A stretch of DNA of 64,000 bases from an uncultured Spirochaetia bacterium (GTDB taxonomy: Bacteria; Spirochaetota; Spirochaetia; CAKZLE01): contig CAKZLE010000020.1 of the NCBI GenBank assembly GCA_937125225.1, positions 124,001-188,000 of the forward strand, in the 5' to 3' direction. The notes beneath the pieces were generated by a model. It searched no databases, was not told where the DNA came from, and worked only from the letters and a program-made list of their open reading frames with translations. The position numbers and the translations under genes are program-made. Below, piece after piece: positions 24,839-34,011 of the stretch (its first letter is position 1; every line of letters begins with the position of its first letter).

Positions 24839-25240
24839 ATGGCAAAGATGACTTTGGAGGCGCTAAGGGCGCTTCGTGAAGAGAAGAAGAGCGCATTGAA
24901 CAAGCGTGATGTAGAAGGTAAGACTGCACAAATCGTCGTTGGTATGGGGACTTGTGGAATCGCTGCTGGAGCTAAAGGTGCTCTAGATGGATTCCTTGCA
25001 GCTATTGATGAATATAAGTTAGATAATGTTGCTGTCACACAGACAGGCTGTATGGGACTGTGTTATGTAGAACCAACAGTTGAAGTTATCGTAGAAGGCA
25101 TGCCTAATGTCATCTATGGAAAGGTTGATGCAGAAGTGGCAAAGAAGATCGTAAAAGATCATGTCATGCATAAGCAGATGGTCTCTGAGCATGTATTCGA
25201 TCGACCAGCAGCTGACATTTTCAATGGTGGAGGCAAATAA
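24839..25240 (+). CDS. hndB: HndB-like [2Fe-2S] thioredoxin-fold ferredoxin
   Basis: A 133-residue small ferredoxin-like subunit. Cysteines in 'GMGTCGIAAGAKGALDG' and 'TQTGCMGLCYVEPTVEV' match the NuoE/NuoF N-terminal type of [2Fe-2S] fold. The family member is HndB of the NADP-reducing hydrogenase of Desulfovibrio and similar clostridial operons. A GGAGG site precedes the ATG, and its stop overlaps the next ATG by one base (TAATG). Confidence 0.88.
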   Translation: MAKMTLEALRALREEKKSALNKRDVEGKTAQIVVGMGTCGIAAGAKGALDGFLAAIDEYKLDNVAVTQTGCMGLCYVEPTVEVIVEGMPNVIYGKVDAEVAKKIVKDHVMHKQMVSEHVFDRPAADIFNGGGK

Positions 25241-27027
25241 TGGCATTAAGAAACTATATACTTGTCTGCGGTGGTACTGGTTGTGAATCAGCCGGAGCAG
25301 ATAGCATTTATAAAAACCTGATCTCTGAGTGTGAACTTCAGGGAGTCGCTGATGAAGTACAGATCATCAAGACTGGTTGTTTTGGATTCTGTGAACAGGG
25401 ACCGATCGTAAAGATCCTTCCTGAAGACTCTTTCTATGTTCAGGTCAAACCTGAAGATGCAAAAGAGCTTGTCAGTGAACATATCGTCAAGGGACGAGAG
25501 GTTGCTCGACTCCTCTATAACAAGAACGAATCCAAGAAACATGCTAAGGTCGAAGATATCGAATTCTACCAGAAACAGTTCAGAATCGTCCTGAGAAACT
25601 GTGGTTTCATCAATCCTGAGAACATTGACGAGTATGTTGCTCGTGAAGGTTATGCAGCGTTGGAGAAGGTCCTGTTCGAGATGACACCAGACGATGTCAT
25701 CAATGAACTCAAGGTAGCCGGACTCCGAGGCCGTGGTGGGGCAGGTTTCCCATCCTGGATGAAGTGGAATTTCACAAAACAGGTTGAAGATGATGTAAAA
25801 TATGTCGTATGTAATGCTGATGAGGGAGACCCCGGTGCATACATGGACAGATCTACACTCGAAGGTGACCCTCACTCTATCTTAGAGGCAATGACTATCG
25901 CAGGTTATACTTGTGGAGCTTCAAAGGGTTACATCTATATTCGAGCTGAATATCCCCTGGCGATCAAGAGACTCGAGATCGCGATGGGACAGGCTAGAGA
26001 ATATGGTCTACTCGGTGAAGATATCCTAGGCAGTGGCTTTGGATTCGACATTGAGATAAGACTTGGTGCCGGCGCATTCGTTTGTGGTGAGGAGACAGCT
26101 CTTCTTGCATCGATCGAAGGTGAACGAGGAATGCCAAGACCAAGACCACCTTTCCCTGCAGTCAAGGGACTTTGGGGAAGACCTACTGTCATCAACAATG
26201 TTGAGACTTGGGCTAACATCCCTGTGATCCTCCTTAAAGGTGGAGAGTGGTTCTCTAAGATCGGTACTGACGACTCAAAGGGTACAAAAGTATTCGCTCT
26301 CACTGGTAAGATCAGAAACTCTGGTCTCGTCGAGGTTCCAATGGGAACCACATTACGAGAGATCATCTTCGATATCGGTGGTGGTATCGCTAATGGTAGA
26401 GAGTTCAAAGCAGTACAGACTGGTGGACCTTCTGGTGGTGTAATCACCAAAGAACACCTTGATACTCCAATCGACTACGGTTCATTGACAGGCCTTGGTT
26501 CCATGATGGGATCAGGTGGAATGATCGTAATGGATGAGGATGACTGTATCGTTGACGTTACAAAATTCTATCTTGGTTTCTCTGTAGATGAATCATGTGG
26601 AAAGTGTTCTCCCTGTAGGATCGGTGGACGATCCCTTTATAACCTTTTAGACAAGATCACTAAGGGTGATGGGGAGATGGAAGATATCGATAAGATGAAA
26701 GAGATCGGGGCTGCAATGAAGAAAGCTTCATTATGTGGACTTGGACAGACTGCACCGAACCCGATTCTGTCAACTCTTCACTATTTCGAGAAAGAGTACC
26801 TTGCGCATATCAAAGATAAGAGATGTCCTGCTGGAAAGTGTAAAGAACTCATCTCTTACAACATCCTTGCTGATAAATGTATTGGATGTACAGCATGTGC
26901 AAGAAAATGTCCGGTTGATGCGATCATTGGTGAGAGACGTCAACTTCATAGAATCGACCCAGATCTCTGTATCAAATGCGGGGTTTGTCTCGAAACATGT
27001 AAATTCGGAGCAGTCTTCGTTCGTTAG
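25240..27027 (+). CDS. hndC: NuoF-like flavin/NADH-binding subunit of [FeFe] hydrogenase
   Basis: 595 residues. Residues ~1-90 are a thioredoxin-like [2Fe-2S] domain ('GGTGCESAGADSIYK', 'KTGCFGFCEQGP'). Residues ~130-520 are the NuoF/51-kDa core, with NADH/FMN motifs 'GLRGRGGAGFPSWMKW', 'CNADEGDPGAYMDR' and 'GAGAFVCGEETALLASIEG', and a [4Fe-4S] site 'ESCGKCSPCRIGG...CGLGQ'. A C-terminal 2[4Fe-4S] ferredoxin reads 'CIGCTACARKCPVDAI...CIKCGVCLETC'. This is the HydB/HndC architecture of NAD(P)-dependent, in many cases electron-bifurcating, hydrogenases. Confidence 0.95.
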   Translation: MALRNYILVCGGTGCESAGADSIYKNLISECELQGVADEVQIIKTGCFGFCEQGPIVKILPEDSFYVQVKPEDAKELVSEHIVKGREVARLLYNKNESKKHAKVEDIEFYQKQFRIVLRNCGFINPENIDEYVAREGYAALEKVLFEMTPDDVINELKVAGLRGRGGAGFPSWMKWNFTKQVEDDVKYVVCNADEGDPGAYMDRSTLEGDPHSILEAMTIAGYTCGASKGYIYIRAEYPLAIKRLEIAMGQAREYGLLGEDILGSGFGFDIEIRLGAGAFVCGEETALLASIEGERGMPRPRPPFPAVKGLWGRPTVINNVETWANIPVILLKGGEWFSKIGTDDSKGTKVFALTGKIRNSGLVEVPMGTTLREIIFDIGGGIANGREFKAVQTGGPSGGVITKEHLDTPIDYGSLTGLGSMMGSGGMIVMDEDDCIVDVTKFYLGFSVDESCGKCSPCRIGGRSLYNLLDKITKGDGEMEDIDKMKEIGAAMKKASLCGLGQTAPNPILSTLHYFEKEYLAHIKDKRCPAGKCKELISYNILADKCIGCTACARKCPVDAIIGERRQLHRIDPDLCIKCGVCLETCKFGAVFVR

Positions 27028-27052
27028 AACGTAGATGCCAAGGAGGAAACAG

Positions 27053-28804
27053 TTGAGTACTGTACAAATGAAAATAAACGGTAACCCGGTAGAAGTACCA
27101 GCAGATTACACTCTGCTCGCTGCTGCTAAGATGGTTAATGTGAATATTCCAACTCTCTGTTATCACCCAGATCTACCAGCATGGGCTGCATGTGGTATCT
27201 GCGTGGTAAAACTAGAGAATTCACCCAAGATGGTTCGTGCCTGTGCTACACCAGTAGCTGAAGGTATGAGTATCATCACTCATGATCCTGAACTGCATCA
27301 GATCAGAAAGACCGTTCTTGAGTTGATCCTATCGACTCACCCGAACTCATGTCTGACCTGTGGTCGAAATGGATCTTGTGAGCTTCAGAGACTTGCCGCT
27401 GAATTCGGTATCCGAGAGCAGCCGTATGAGATTCGATTGAAAGACCTTCCCAAAGATGATTCTACTCCCTCGATCGTTCTCAATCCTGAGAAATGTATCA
27501 ACTGTGGTCGATGTGCGATCGTCTGTCAGCAGGTACAGGGTGTATGGGCATTAGAGTTCGTCGGTCGTGGAGATGGTACGGTTATCGCACCTGCTGCGAA
27601 CCTGACACTTGATGATAGTCCATGTATCAAATGTGGTCAGTGTTCAGCACACTGCCCAGTCGGAGCTATCTTCGAGAAAGACCAGACAAGGAACTTCCTG
27701 AATGCTGTGAATGATGAGAAGAAGCATGTTGTCGTGCAGATCGCTCCAGCAGTTCGAGTCGCTATCGGTGAAGGATTCGATACGGATCCAGGTTGTGTCT
27801 GTACCAAGAAGACCTATGCTGCTCTACGAAGACTCGGAGCAGATGCGGTATTCGATACGAACTTCGCAGCTGACCTCACCATCATGGAAGAGGGATCAGA
27901 GCTTGTCCAGAGACTCACTGAAGGATCGGGGCCATTGCCACAGATCACCAGTTGTTGTCCAGCTTGGACAGATTATATGGAAAAGTATTACTATGATATG
28001 ATTCCTAACTTCTCTACAGCAAAATCTCCAATGATGATGCAGGGTGCGATGACTAAGACCTACTATGCTGAGAAAGCTAATGTGGATCCCAAGGATATCT
28101 TCTCTGTGGCGATCATGCCTTGTACTGCTAAGAAGTACGAGATCACACGAGATGACAATATGTTTGCCTCAGGTCAGCAGGATGTGGACCTCGTTCTTAC
28201 CACAAGAGAGCTCATCCGATTGATCAAGGCTTCAGGTATCGATTTCAAGATGCTTCCTGATGAAGATGCAGATTCCCCTATCGGAGAGTATGCAGGTGCA
28301 GGAACTATCTTCGGTAACACTGGTGGTGTAATGGAAGCTGCTATTAGAACAGCTTATGCCCTAGTTACCGGTGAAGAGATGGAGAACTATGATATCGAAG
28401 CTGTTCGTGGAATGGACGGAGTAAGACGAGGAGTCGTAGACTTCAAGGGTACTCCAGTCAAGGTAGCGGTGGCTCACGGTATGGGTAATGTAAAAGAACT
28501 TCTTGATGAGGTTCGTGCAGCACGAGATGCAGGAGAGGAACCTCCATATCACTTCATTGAAGTAATGGCATGTCGTGGTGGTTGTATTGCAGGTGGTGGT
28601 CAACCATATGCTACGACTGATGAGATCCGAGAGAGACGAATCGCAGGTCTCTACGCAGATGATAAGGCTTCAGAGGTTCGATGTTCACATCAGAACCCAG
28701 CGATCACAAAGATCTATTCTGACTTCTTAGGTGCTCCACTGAGTGAGAAGTCTCATCACTTGCTCCATACGACATATCAACCAAGACCTCTTTACAAAAA
28801 ATAG
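27053..28804 (+). CDS. hndD: [FeFe] hydrogenase catalytic subunit
   Basis: 583 residues. An N-terminal [2Fe-2S] plant-type domain (Cys in 'CYHPDLPAWAACGICVVKL') is followed by a His/Cys cluster region 'THPNSCLTCGRNGSCELQ', two [4Fe-4S] sites ('CINCGRCAIVCQ', 'CIKCGQCSAHCPVG') and the three H-cluster motifs 'TSCCPAWTDY', 'IMPCTAKKYE' and 'EVMACRGGCIAGGGQP'. The start is taken as TTG 27053: AGGAGG lies six bases before it, whereas the track's ATG 27035 has no ribosome site and includes this AGGAGG. HydEFG maturases are not in the window. Confidence 0.95.
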   Translation: MSTVQMKINGNPVEVPADYTLLAAAKMVNVNIPTLCYHPDLPAWAACGICVVKLENSPKMVRACATPVAEGMSIITHDPELHQIRKTVLELILSTHPNSCLTCGRNGSCELQRLAAEFGIREQPYEIRLKDLPKDDSTPSIVLNPEKCINCGRCAIVCQQVQGVWALEFVGRGDGTVIAPAANLTLDDSPCIKCGQCSAHCPVGAIFEKDQTRNFLNAVNDEKKHVVVQIAPAVRVAIGEGFDTDPGCVCTKKTYAALRRLGADAVFDTNFAADLTIMEEGSELVQRLTEGSGPLPQITSCCPAWTDYMEKYYYDMIPNFSTAKSPMMMQGAMTKTYYAEKANVDPKDIFSVAIMPCTAKKYEITRDDNMFASGQQDVDLVLTTRELIRLIKASGIDFKMLPDEDADSPIGEYAGAGTIFGNTGGVMEAAIRTAYALVTGEEMENYDIEAVRGMDGVRRGVVDFKGTPVKVAVAHGMGNVKELLDEVRAARDAGEEPPYHFIEVMACRGGCIAGGGQPYATTDEIRERRIAGLYADDKASEVRCSHQNPAITKIYSDFLGAPLSEKSHHLLHTTYQPRPLYKK

Positions 28805-28828
28805 TATAGTCGTTCTACGATGATATAT

Positions 28829-28863
28829 GGATCACTGCTTTCGGGCAGTGATCCTATTTTTTT
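28829..28863 (+). terminator. Rho-independent terminator of the hydrogenase operon
   Basis: The 10-bp perfect stem GGATCACTGC/GCAGTGATCC with loop TTTCGG is followed by TATTTTTTTT. Confidence 0.95.
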
Positions 28864-28943
28864 ATCCCAAATACTAGTTGGAAATGTTCACCTTTTTTAC
28901 CAGTTTTCTACCATAAGTGTTATATTAGAGATAGGAGGAATGC

Positions 28944-30263
28944 ATGGTAAAATATGAGAAGACTTTTGTGATCGATACCAACGTGTTTATTCATAGATCA
29001 GATGCTATTCTCTCATTCAAGGAGAGTGAAGTCGTTATTCCACTCTGGGTGCTTGAAGAGCTCGACAAGCTCAAGACCTTCTCAGATGAACGTGGTAGGA
29101 ATGCACGTCATGCTATTCGTTTCATCGAAGAGCGTGCAAAGAGGGGTAAATTGGCTGAAGGGGTAAAGATCGAAAATGGATCGCTACTCAGAGTCGAGAT
29201 GGATTTCAATAGAAAATATGCTAATGAACTCTCCCTTGATCGGAATGATAATAAGATCATCCTCTGTGCGCTCACGCTACAGGCAAAGTATCAATGGGAT
29301 AAGAGCGGAGGACAGGTCTTCTTCGTCTCAAAAGATATCAATGCAAGGGTCAAGGCGAGAGCTCTTGGTCTACATGCGGTAGATTATGAGAAGCAGAAGG
29401 CATCCATGTCTACCCTCTATCCAGGGTATAAAGAGGCCTCGATCACATTTGAGCATGCTGATAGGTTTCGAATAGATGGGAGCATGGCTTGGCCGGAAGA
29501 ACTTATTCGCAACCAGTATGTCCTATTCACCGTATCTGATCATGATATGACGGTATTAGGCAGGTATGATAAGGACCTGGGAATGCTTCGCTATGTTGAA
29601 CCTCGGATCGAAGGGGTCTGTGGTATTCATCCTCTCAATCCCCAGCAGGAGATGGCTTTTGACCTGCTTCTCGATGATTCTATCTCTTTAGTGACTCTTG
29701 TGGGTAAGGCTGGAACAGGTAAGACACTATTAGCCCTAGCAGCAGGATTCAAGAAGATCTTTGATACGAAGGTCTATACCAAGATGCTTGCTAGCAGACC
29801 GGTCATGCCGCTTGGAAAGGATATTGGATTTCTTCCCGGTGATAAAGAGGAAAAACTCTCCCATTGGATGAAGCCTCTCTATGACAATATGGAGCTCATC
29901 GCATCTCAGAATACGAGAGCTGAGTTCAAGAGCGTGGAGACGATATTGAAGAGTACGAAGATCGAGATCGAGGCGATCACCTATATTCGTGGTCGTTCTC
30001 TCCCTAAACAGTTCATCATCGTCGATGAGGCTCAAAACCTCTCCCCTCATGAGATCAAGACGATCGTAAGCAGGGCCGGTAAGGATACCAAAGTCGTGAT
30101 GACTGGTGACCCCTATCAGATCGACAGCCCTTATCTCGATAGTGATTCTAATGGATTGACCTTCTTAGTCGAATCCTTCAAGGATCAGCAACTATTCGGG
30201 CACGTGACTCTAGCAAAATCTGAACGAAGTATATTAGCTGAATTAGCAGCGGAGTTATTGTAA
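28944..30263 (+). CDS. PhoH-family protein with N-terminal PIN domain
   Basis: 439 residues. The N-terminal ~140 residues are a PIN nuclease domain ('FVIDTNVFIH', 'EELDKLKTF', 'DRNDNKIILCALTL', 'FVSKDINARVKARALG'). The C-terminal half is a PhoH ATPase with Walker A 'GKAGTGKTLLALAAG' and Walker B 'FIIVDEAQNLSPHEIKTI'. PIN-PhoH (PhoH2/YlaK type) proteins are linked to RNA unwinding and cleavage. AGGAGGA precedes the ATG. The stop overlaps the next ATG by one base. Confidence 0.93.
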   Translation: MVKYEKTFVIDTNVFIHRSDAILSFKESEVVIPLWVLEELDKLKTFSDERGRNARHAIRFIEERAKRGKLAEGVKIENGSLLRVEMDFNRKYANELSLDRNDNKIILCALTLQAKYQWDKSGGQVFFVSKDINARVKARALGLHAVDYEKQKASMSTLYPGYKEASITFEHADRFRIDGSMAWPEELIRNQYVLFTVSDHDMTVLGRYDKDLGMLRYVEPRIEGVCGIHPLNPQQEMAFDLLLDDSISLVTLVGKAGTGKTLLALAAGFKKIFDTKVYTKMLASRPVMPLGKDIGFLPGDKEEKLSHWMKPLYDNMELIASQNTRAEFKSVETILKSTKIEIEAITYIRGRSLPKQFIIVDEAQNLSPHEIKTIVSRAGKDTKVVMTGDPYQIDSPYLDSDSNGLTFLVESFKDQQLFGHVTLAKSERSILAELAAELL

Positions 30264-30946
30264 TGGATAGTATCTATAATGAACTGGTCTCTTGTCCTCT
30301 CTTCTCGGCCTTCACAGCACAGGAGCTTGCAAAGCTCCTCACGCAGGACCTGTTTGTGATCGAGACCTTCACAAAGGGGGAGGTCGTTAGGATGCAGGGG
30401 GATAAGTATGAGGCTCTGATGGTATTACTCCAGGGGAAACTCAATGCACGTTTCCATGAGTATTCTGGAAAGACGATGCTTGTGGAGACTCTTTCAGCTC
30501 CTGACCCTATTGCAGCTGGGGTCCTGTTCTCCGATGTGAACTACCTCCCCGTGACCACAGAGGCAGTTGGAGATGTGAGGATCATAACCATCAAGAAGAG
30601 CGGGATTCTGAAACTCTTTCAAGCTAATGCAGAGATGTTGCGAAGATTCCTCTTGGAGTCGGGGTCTAAGGTGGTCTTCTTAGCTGAGAAGGTCCGACTT
30701 GCCGGACTTGCGAATCTGCGTCAGAAGATCTCTGATTACCTTCTTCGAATGAGAGATCAGTTCAACTGCAACGAGTTCACCATTCCCTACAATAGAGAGA
30801 AGATGGCTGAACTACTGAGTGTAGCTAGACCATCTCTCTCTCGAGAATTATCAAAGATGGTCGAGGCGGGACTCCTCGAACTAAATGGAAGGGAAGTACG
30901 TATCCTGGAGCCTGAAGAGCTTCAGGATACGCTTATGTCCCTATAG
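30263..30946 (+). CDS. Crp/Fnr-family transcriptional regulator
   Basis: 227 residues. Residues ~12-130 are a cyclic-nucleotide-binding-type beta barrel ('FTKGEVVRMQGDKYEALMVLLQGKLNARF'). Residues ~165-225 are an HTH_Crp winged helix ('YNREKMAELLSVARPSLSRELSKMVEAGLLEL'). No Fnr-type N-terminal cysteine cluster is present, so it is not an oxygen sensor of the FNR kind. Translationally coupled to the PhoH gene. The 3' end overlaps the convergent lipoprotein gene by 6 bp. Confidence 0.92.
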   Translation: MDSIYNELVSCPLFSAFTAQELAKLLTQDLFVIETFTKGEVVRMQGDKYEALMVLLQGKLNARFHEYSGKTMLVETLSAPDPIAAGVLFSDVNYLPVTTEAVGDVRIITIKKSGILKLFQANAEMLRRFLLESGSKVVFLAEKVRLAGLANLRQKISDYLLRMRDQFNCNEFTIPYNREKMAELLSVARPSLSRELSKMVEAGLLELNGREVRILEPEELQDTLMSL

Positions 30947-33019
30947 AGAGAATCTATAGAGTTGCAGTGTATCATCTGTTGATGATCCTACTAATAGAAA
31001 ACTATTATCTATAGATACTGCACAGGTATCAGGGACTAGGTCATCTGTTGTCGCGAACGAATCGTAAGACATCAGATTGGTCGTAGTATCATGGCTGAGC
31101 TGTACGATCCCTTTTCCCGTAGAGGTCACAATGAACAGCTTTGAAAGGTCACTTGTACCGCAGATATCCTTCGGGCTGAAATCTACCGGTATGTTCGTAT
31201 CCTCCTTCAGGCGAGAACTCTGGGTGAAAGTCGGGACACCAAAGACCGAATCACTCAGAAGATACTCACTGATCGTATCTCCTGCGAGGAGAAAGATCGT
31301 CCTAGTATCAGGAAAGAAGACCTGAGAGGCATTAGAGAGACCATAATAACCTCCCTGACCATAATCGATTGAATATGATATGGAGAGCGCTCCATCAGAT
31401 TCGATCTTGAGAAGATGCATAGAGTTCGTATCATATGATGCGAGTGCTAGGACTTCGTCATCGTATCCAACAGCTATTGATCTTATCGCTTCGATATCAG
31501 GGGTAGGGGTGAAAGAGTAGTTGCCTTTGAATGAGAAAGATGCACCCGAACGTGTGAAGACGATGATCTGATCGGTACTCTTATCAGCGACGAAGAGCAT
31601 GGATCCATCACTGTTGAGAGCTATCCCCCCGAAGATATTGAACTGATAACTCCCGTTGGCATTCGTCCCTGTCTGTAACAGAGTCTGGTATTGGGATATC
31701 GTATCTGTTCCGGTACTGTGGTCGTAGATCGTCACAGTCTTAGCGTTCTCCGATGCGACAGCGATGAAGGTCCCATCTGCTGAACTAGAGATCTTCGATG
31801 CACCATCCAACAGGTTTGTGGCATCGGTATCCACGGTCTGCTTGAGTGCAAGAGTATCTGATTCTATCCTCATGACCTGGAGAGAATCTGAATACTTCGC
31901 AGCTGTGACGATCAACCCATCAGGGAGTACTGCGATATCAGAAATACCATCTAATTGAAGATCATCCTGTTCTCCCTCGACATATTCAGCATAGAGTAGA
32001 GGTGCTCCAGTGGCTGCTGATTCAACGGCCTGAATGCTCTGACCGGCAGAACCGGTACTTCCGAGATTTGCTGAAGTGACAACGACATCGATCCGATGTT
32101 TCCCACTTGGTGATACGAAGGTGATAGGGTTCCCTTGGTTGAGGAACTGACCATCAAGATACCAGGTACAGGTCAATCCTGTCTGAATGGATCCTGGTGA
32201 TGGAACGAAGGATATCTCCATTGGCTGGTTAGCTGTTATCGTCAACGGGATCCCTGTTATACTCCCTTCGATAGGAGCTGCGGAGTCATCGATAAGGCTC
32301 ATCCCCAGGTCGAGTTGAAGATCATTGAACTCCATGGTGATGGTATCACTGGTTGTCGTGTCATCAACGATACGGAGAATCTCAGTCGCTCCTGCTATCA
32401 TGAGACTGTCTGAATAGAGTTCACTCATGATCAGGTATGCCCCTGCGGGTAGGTCAGGAAGTGAGTAGGTGACCTCTCCCTCTGTTGCTGTTGATGCCGT
32501 GAGTTCTTGTGGTGAGTCTAATGAACCACAGAGAAGCATGTAGGTGGTCACACTTGGGGAGATCGTCTGGCTTGAATCCCACGCTATCGTCAAGGCGGCA
32601 CTACCGACTCCATAGAACTCATCCATGGAGATCTGTCCTGAACTAGTCGAATTAGATAGCGTGATCACTGAGGTCCCTTCGACAAGTCCCACTCCATCAC
32701 TAGAGAACCCGATAGCAGAGACATCCCAATCTCCCGTCAGAAGACCGGATACTGTGATCTGGGTATCATCGGTGGTGATGGTAAAACTCGTACCATCAGG
32801 TCCAGCTCCTGATACCTGATAGGATGCGACGGTCAACGGCTCGTCAGGGGCGATGGTCCTATCGGAAGGTTGATAGTGTTCAAGACAGATATGAAGATCA
32901 GCAGTCTGGGATACCGGTTGGCAGCCTGTGAGAATAGTGAGGAGACAGAGCATGGATATCATGATGACTCTTGTAGAAAGATTCTGGGGTTTCTTTAGAT
33001 TGTAAAAAGTATGTTTCAT
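30941..33019 (-). CDS. Large lipoprotein with Ig-like and beta-propeller-like regions
   Basis: 692 residues. The N-terminus 'VIMISMLCLLTILTGCQ' is a lipoprotein signal with lipobox LTGC. Residues ~40-330 contain several beta-sandwich-like segments; 'ITITANQPMEISFVPSPGS...CTWYLDGQFLNQG' is similar to PKD/Ig-like modules. Residues ~340-690 contain repeated 'ISSSADGTFIAVASENAKTVTIYD', 'ALNSDGSMLFVADKSTDQIIVF' units, a beta-propeller pattern of the WD40/YVTN/lactonase type. Catalytic function not assigned. A GGAGGAAGTA ribosome site precedes the ATG. Confidence 0.75.
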   Translation of the reverse strand: MKHTFYNLKKPQNLSTRVIMISMLCLLTILTGCQPVSQTADLHICLEHYQPSDRTIAPDEPLTVASYQVSGAGPDGTSFTITTDDTQITVSGLLTGDWDVSAIGFSSDGVGLVEGTSVITLSNSTSSGQISMDEFYGVGSAALTIAWDSSQTISPSVTTYMLLCGSLDSPQELTASTATEGEVTYSLPDLPAGAYLIMSELYSDSLMIAGATEILRIVDDTTTSDTITMEFNDLQLDLGMSLIDDSAAPIEGSITGIPLTITANQPMEISFVPSPGSIQTGLTCTWYLDGQFLNQGNPITFVSPSGKHRIDVVVTSANLGSTGSAGQSIQAVESAATGAPLLYAEYVEGEQDDLQLDGISDIAVLPDGLIVTAAKYSDSLQVMRIESDTLALKQTVDTDATNLLDGASKISSSADGTFIAVASENAKTVTIYDHSTGTDTISQYQTLLQTGTNANGSYQFNIFGGIALNSDGSMLFVADKSTDQIIVFTRSGASFSFKGNYSFTPTPDIEAIRSIAVGYDDEVLALASYDTNSMHLLKIESDGALSISYSIDYGQGGYYGLSNASQVFFPDTRTIFLLAGDTISEYLLSDSVFGVPTFTQSSRLKEDTNIPVDFSPKDICGTSDLSKLFIVTSTGKGIVQLSHDTTTNLMSYDSFATTDDLVPDTCAVSIDNSFLLVGSSTDDTLQLYRFSL

Positions 33020-33092
33020 TACTTCCTCCTGTAAAGCTTGAACACGTTTTACTCATGATTGATTCAATCTAAAGAAGATATTATGATGACTC

Positions 33093-33923
33093 ATGGTTTC
33101 AGTTATCATCCCTACCTATAATCGTTATGAATATCTCTGTGAAGCTGTGGACTCTGTGCTTGCACAGACCTACACAGAACTTGAGATCATCATCATCGAT
33201 GATGGCTCGACTGAGAATATCAGGGAGATAACACAGAGAAGTGAACGTATCCGGTATATTCCCATTGAACATTCAGGGATGCCTGGCTATGTCCGTAATC
33301 GGGGAGTCGAATATTCCCAGGGGGAGTTTCTTGCATTCCTCGACTCTGATGACCTGTGGTTCCCGACAAAACTCGAAACACAGATGGTATTCTTAGCAGC
33401 GAACCCGGAGATTCCTCTTGTCTATACGAAAGAAAGATGGCTCAGAGGGGAGAAGATCATTCGGCAACGGAAGTTCAAACAGGCCTCCGGTGATATCTTC
33501 GATCTTGCCCTGAAGCGATGTATGGTAGGCCCATCCACAGTAGTGATGAGAAGCAAGCTTTTTTCAGACTTCGGGGGATTCAGAGAGGATCTTGAGGTTG
33601 CAGAGGATTATGAACTCTGGTTGAGAATAACGGCCCTCCATGAGATCGGGTTCATCGAAGAGCCCTTGATCACGAAACGGGCAGGACATGGGGACCAACT
33701 ATCAGAGAAATATGGCTATATCGAACAATTCAGGATACATGCTTTGCAGGGCCTTGTAGATTCATGCTGGTTTGAGAAATATGCAGATCCTTCCTATCAA
33801 TCTCGAGCAATAGAAGAACTTGCGAGAAAGTATCAGATCTGTGCATCAGGTGCGAAGAGACGCGGCCTTGATGAAACGTATGAAGAGTATCAAAGGATGT
33901 ATGAGAGATACCAAGGGGTATGA
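33093..33923 (+). CDS. Family 2 glycosyltransferase
   Basis: A 276-residue GT-A fold enzyme: 'VSVIIPTYNRYEYLCEAVDSVLAQTYTELEIIIIDDGSTENI', the DXD-like 'AFLDSDDLW' and 'EDYELWLRITAL'. It transfers a sugar from a nucleotide donor, probably onto a cell-surface polysaccharide or lipid. No membrane segments. A TATTAT box (33079-33084) ends eight bases before the ATG and no Shine-Dalgarno is seen. GalU, maker of UDP-glucose, is convergent nearby. Confidence 0.9.
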   Translation: MVSVIIPTYNRYEYLCEAVDSVLAQTYTELEIIIIDDGSTENIREITQRSERIRYIPIEHSGMPGYVRNRGVEYSQGEFLAFLDSDDLWFPTKLETQMVFLAANPEIPLVYTKERWLRGEKIIRQRKFKQASGDIFDLALKRCMVGPSTVVMRSKLFSDFGGFREDLEVAEDYELWLRITALHEIGFIEEPLITKRAGHGDQLSEKYGYIEQFRIHALQGLVDSCWFEKYADPSYQSRAIEELARKYQICASGAKRRGLDETYEEYQRMYERYQGV

Positions 33924-33925
33924 AT

Positions 33926-34002
33926 TGGTTTAGGTAAGAGGAGTTGAACCCCTGACCTCTTGAATGGCATTCAAGCGCTCTAGCCAACTGAGCTAGAGCA
34001 CG
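33926..34002 (-). pseudogene. tRNA-like element, anticodon GCC, acceptor stem not paired
   Basis: The D arm (GCTC-AGTTGGCTA-GAGC), anticodon arm (CTTGA-ATGCCAT-TCAAG), variable loop and T arm (AGGGG-TTCAACT-CCTCT) are all well formed, and CCA is encoded after TACCTAA-A. The 5' acceptor strand CGTGCTC can pair with TACCTAA at only two of seven positions. By position 33 the anticodon is GCC (Gly). The arm differs by one base from the common tRNA-Ala(GGC) arm. It is probably a tRNA pseudogene or a recombined fragment. It lies nine bases after the galU stop on the same strand. Confidence 0.65.
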
Positions 34003-34011
34003 ATGTACTAT

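Noticed and set aside
25288-25875. 195-aa antisense ORF across hndC
   Set aside because: Shadow of a highly conserved NuoF-like gene; no promoter or ribosome site seen.
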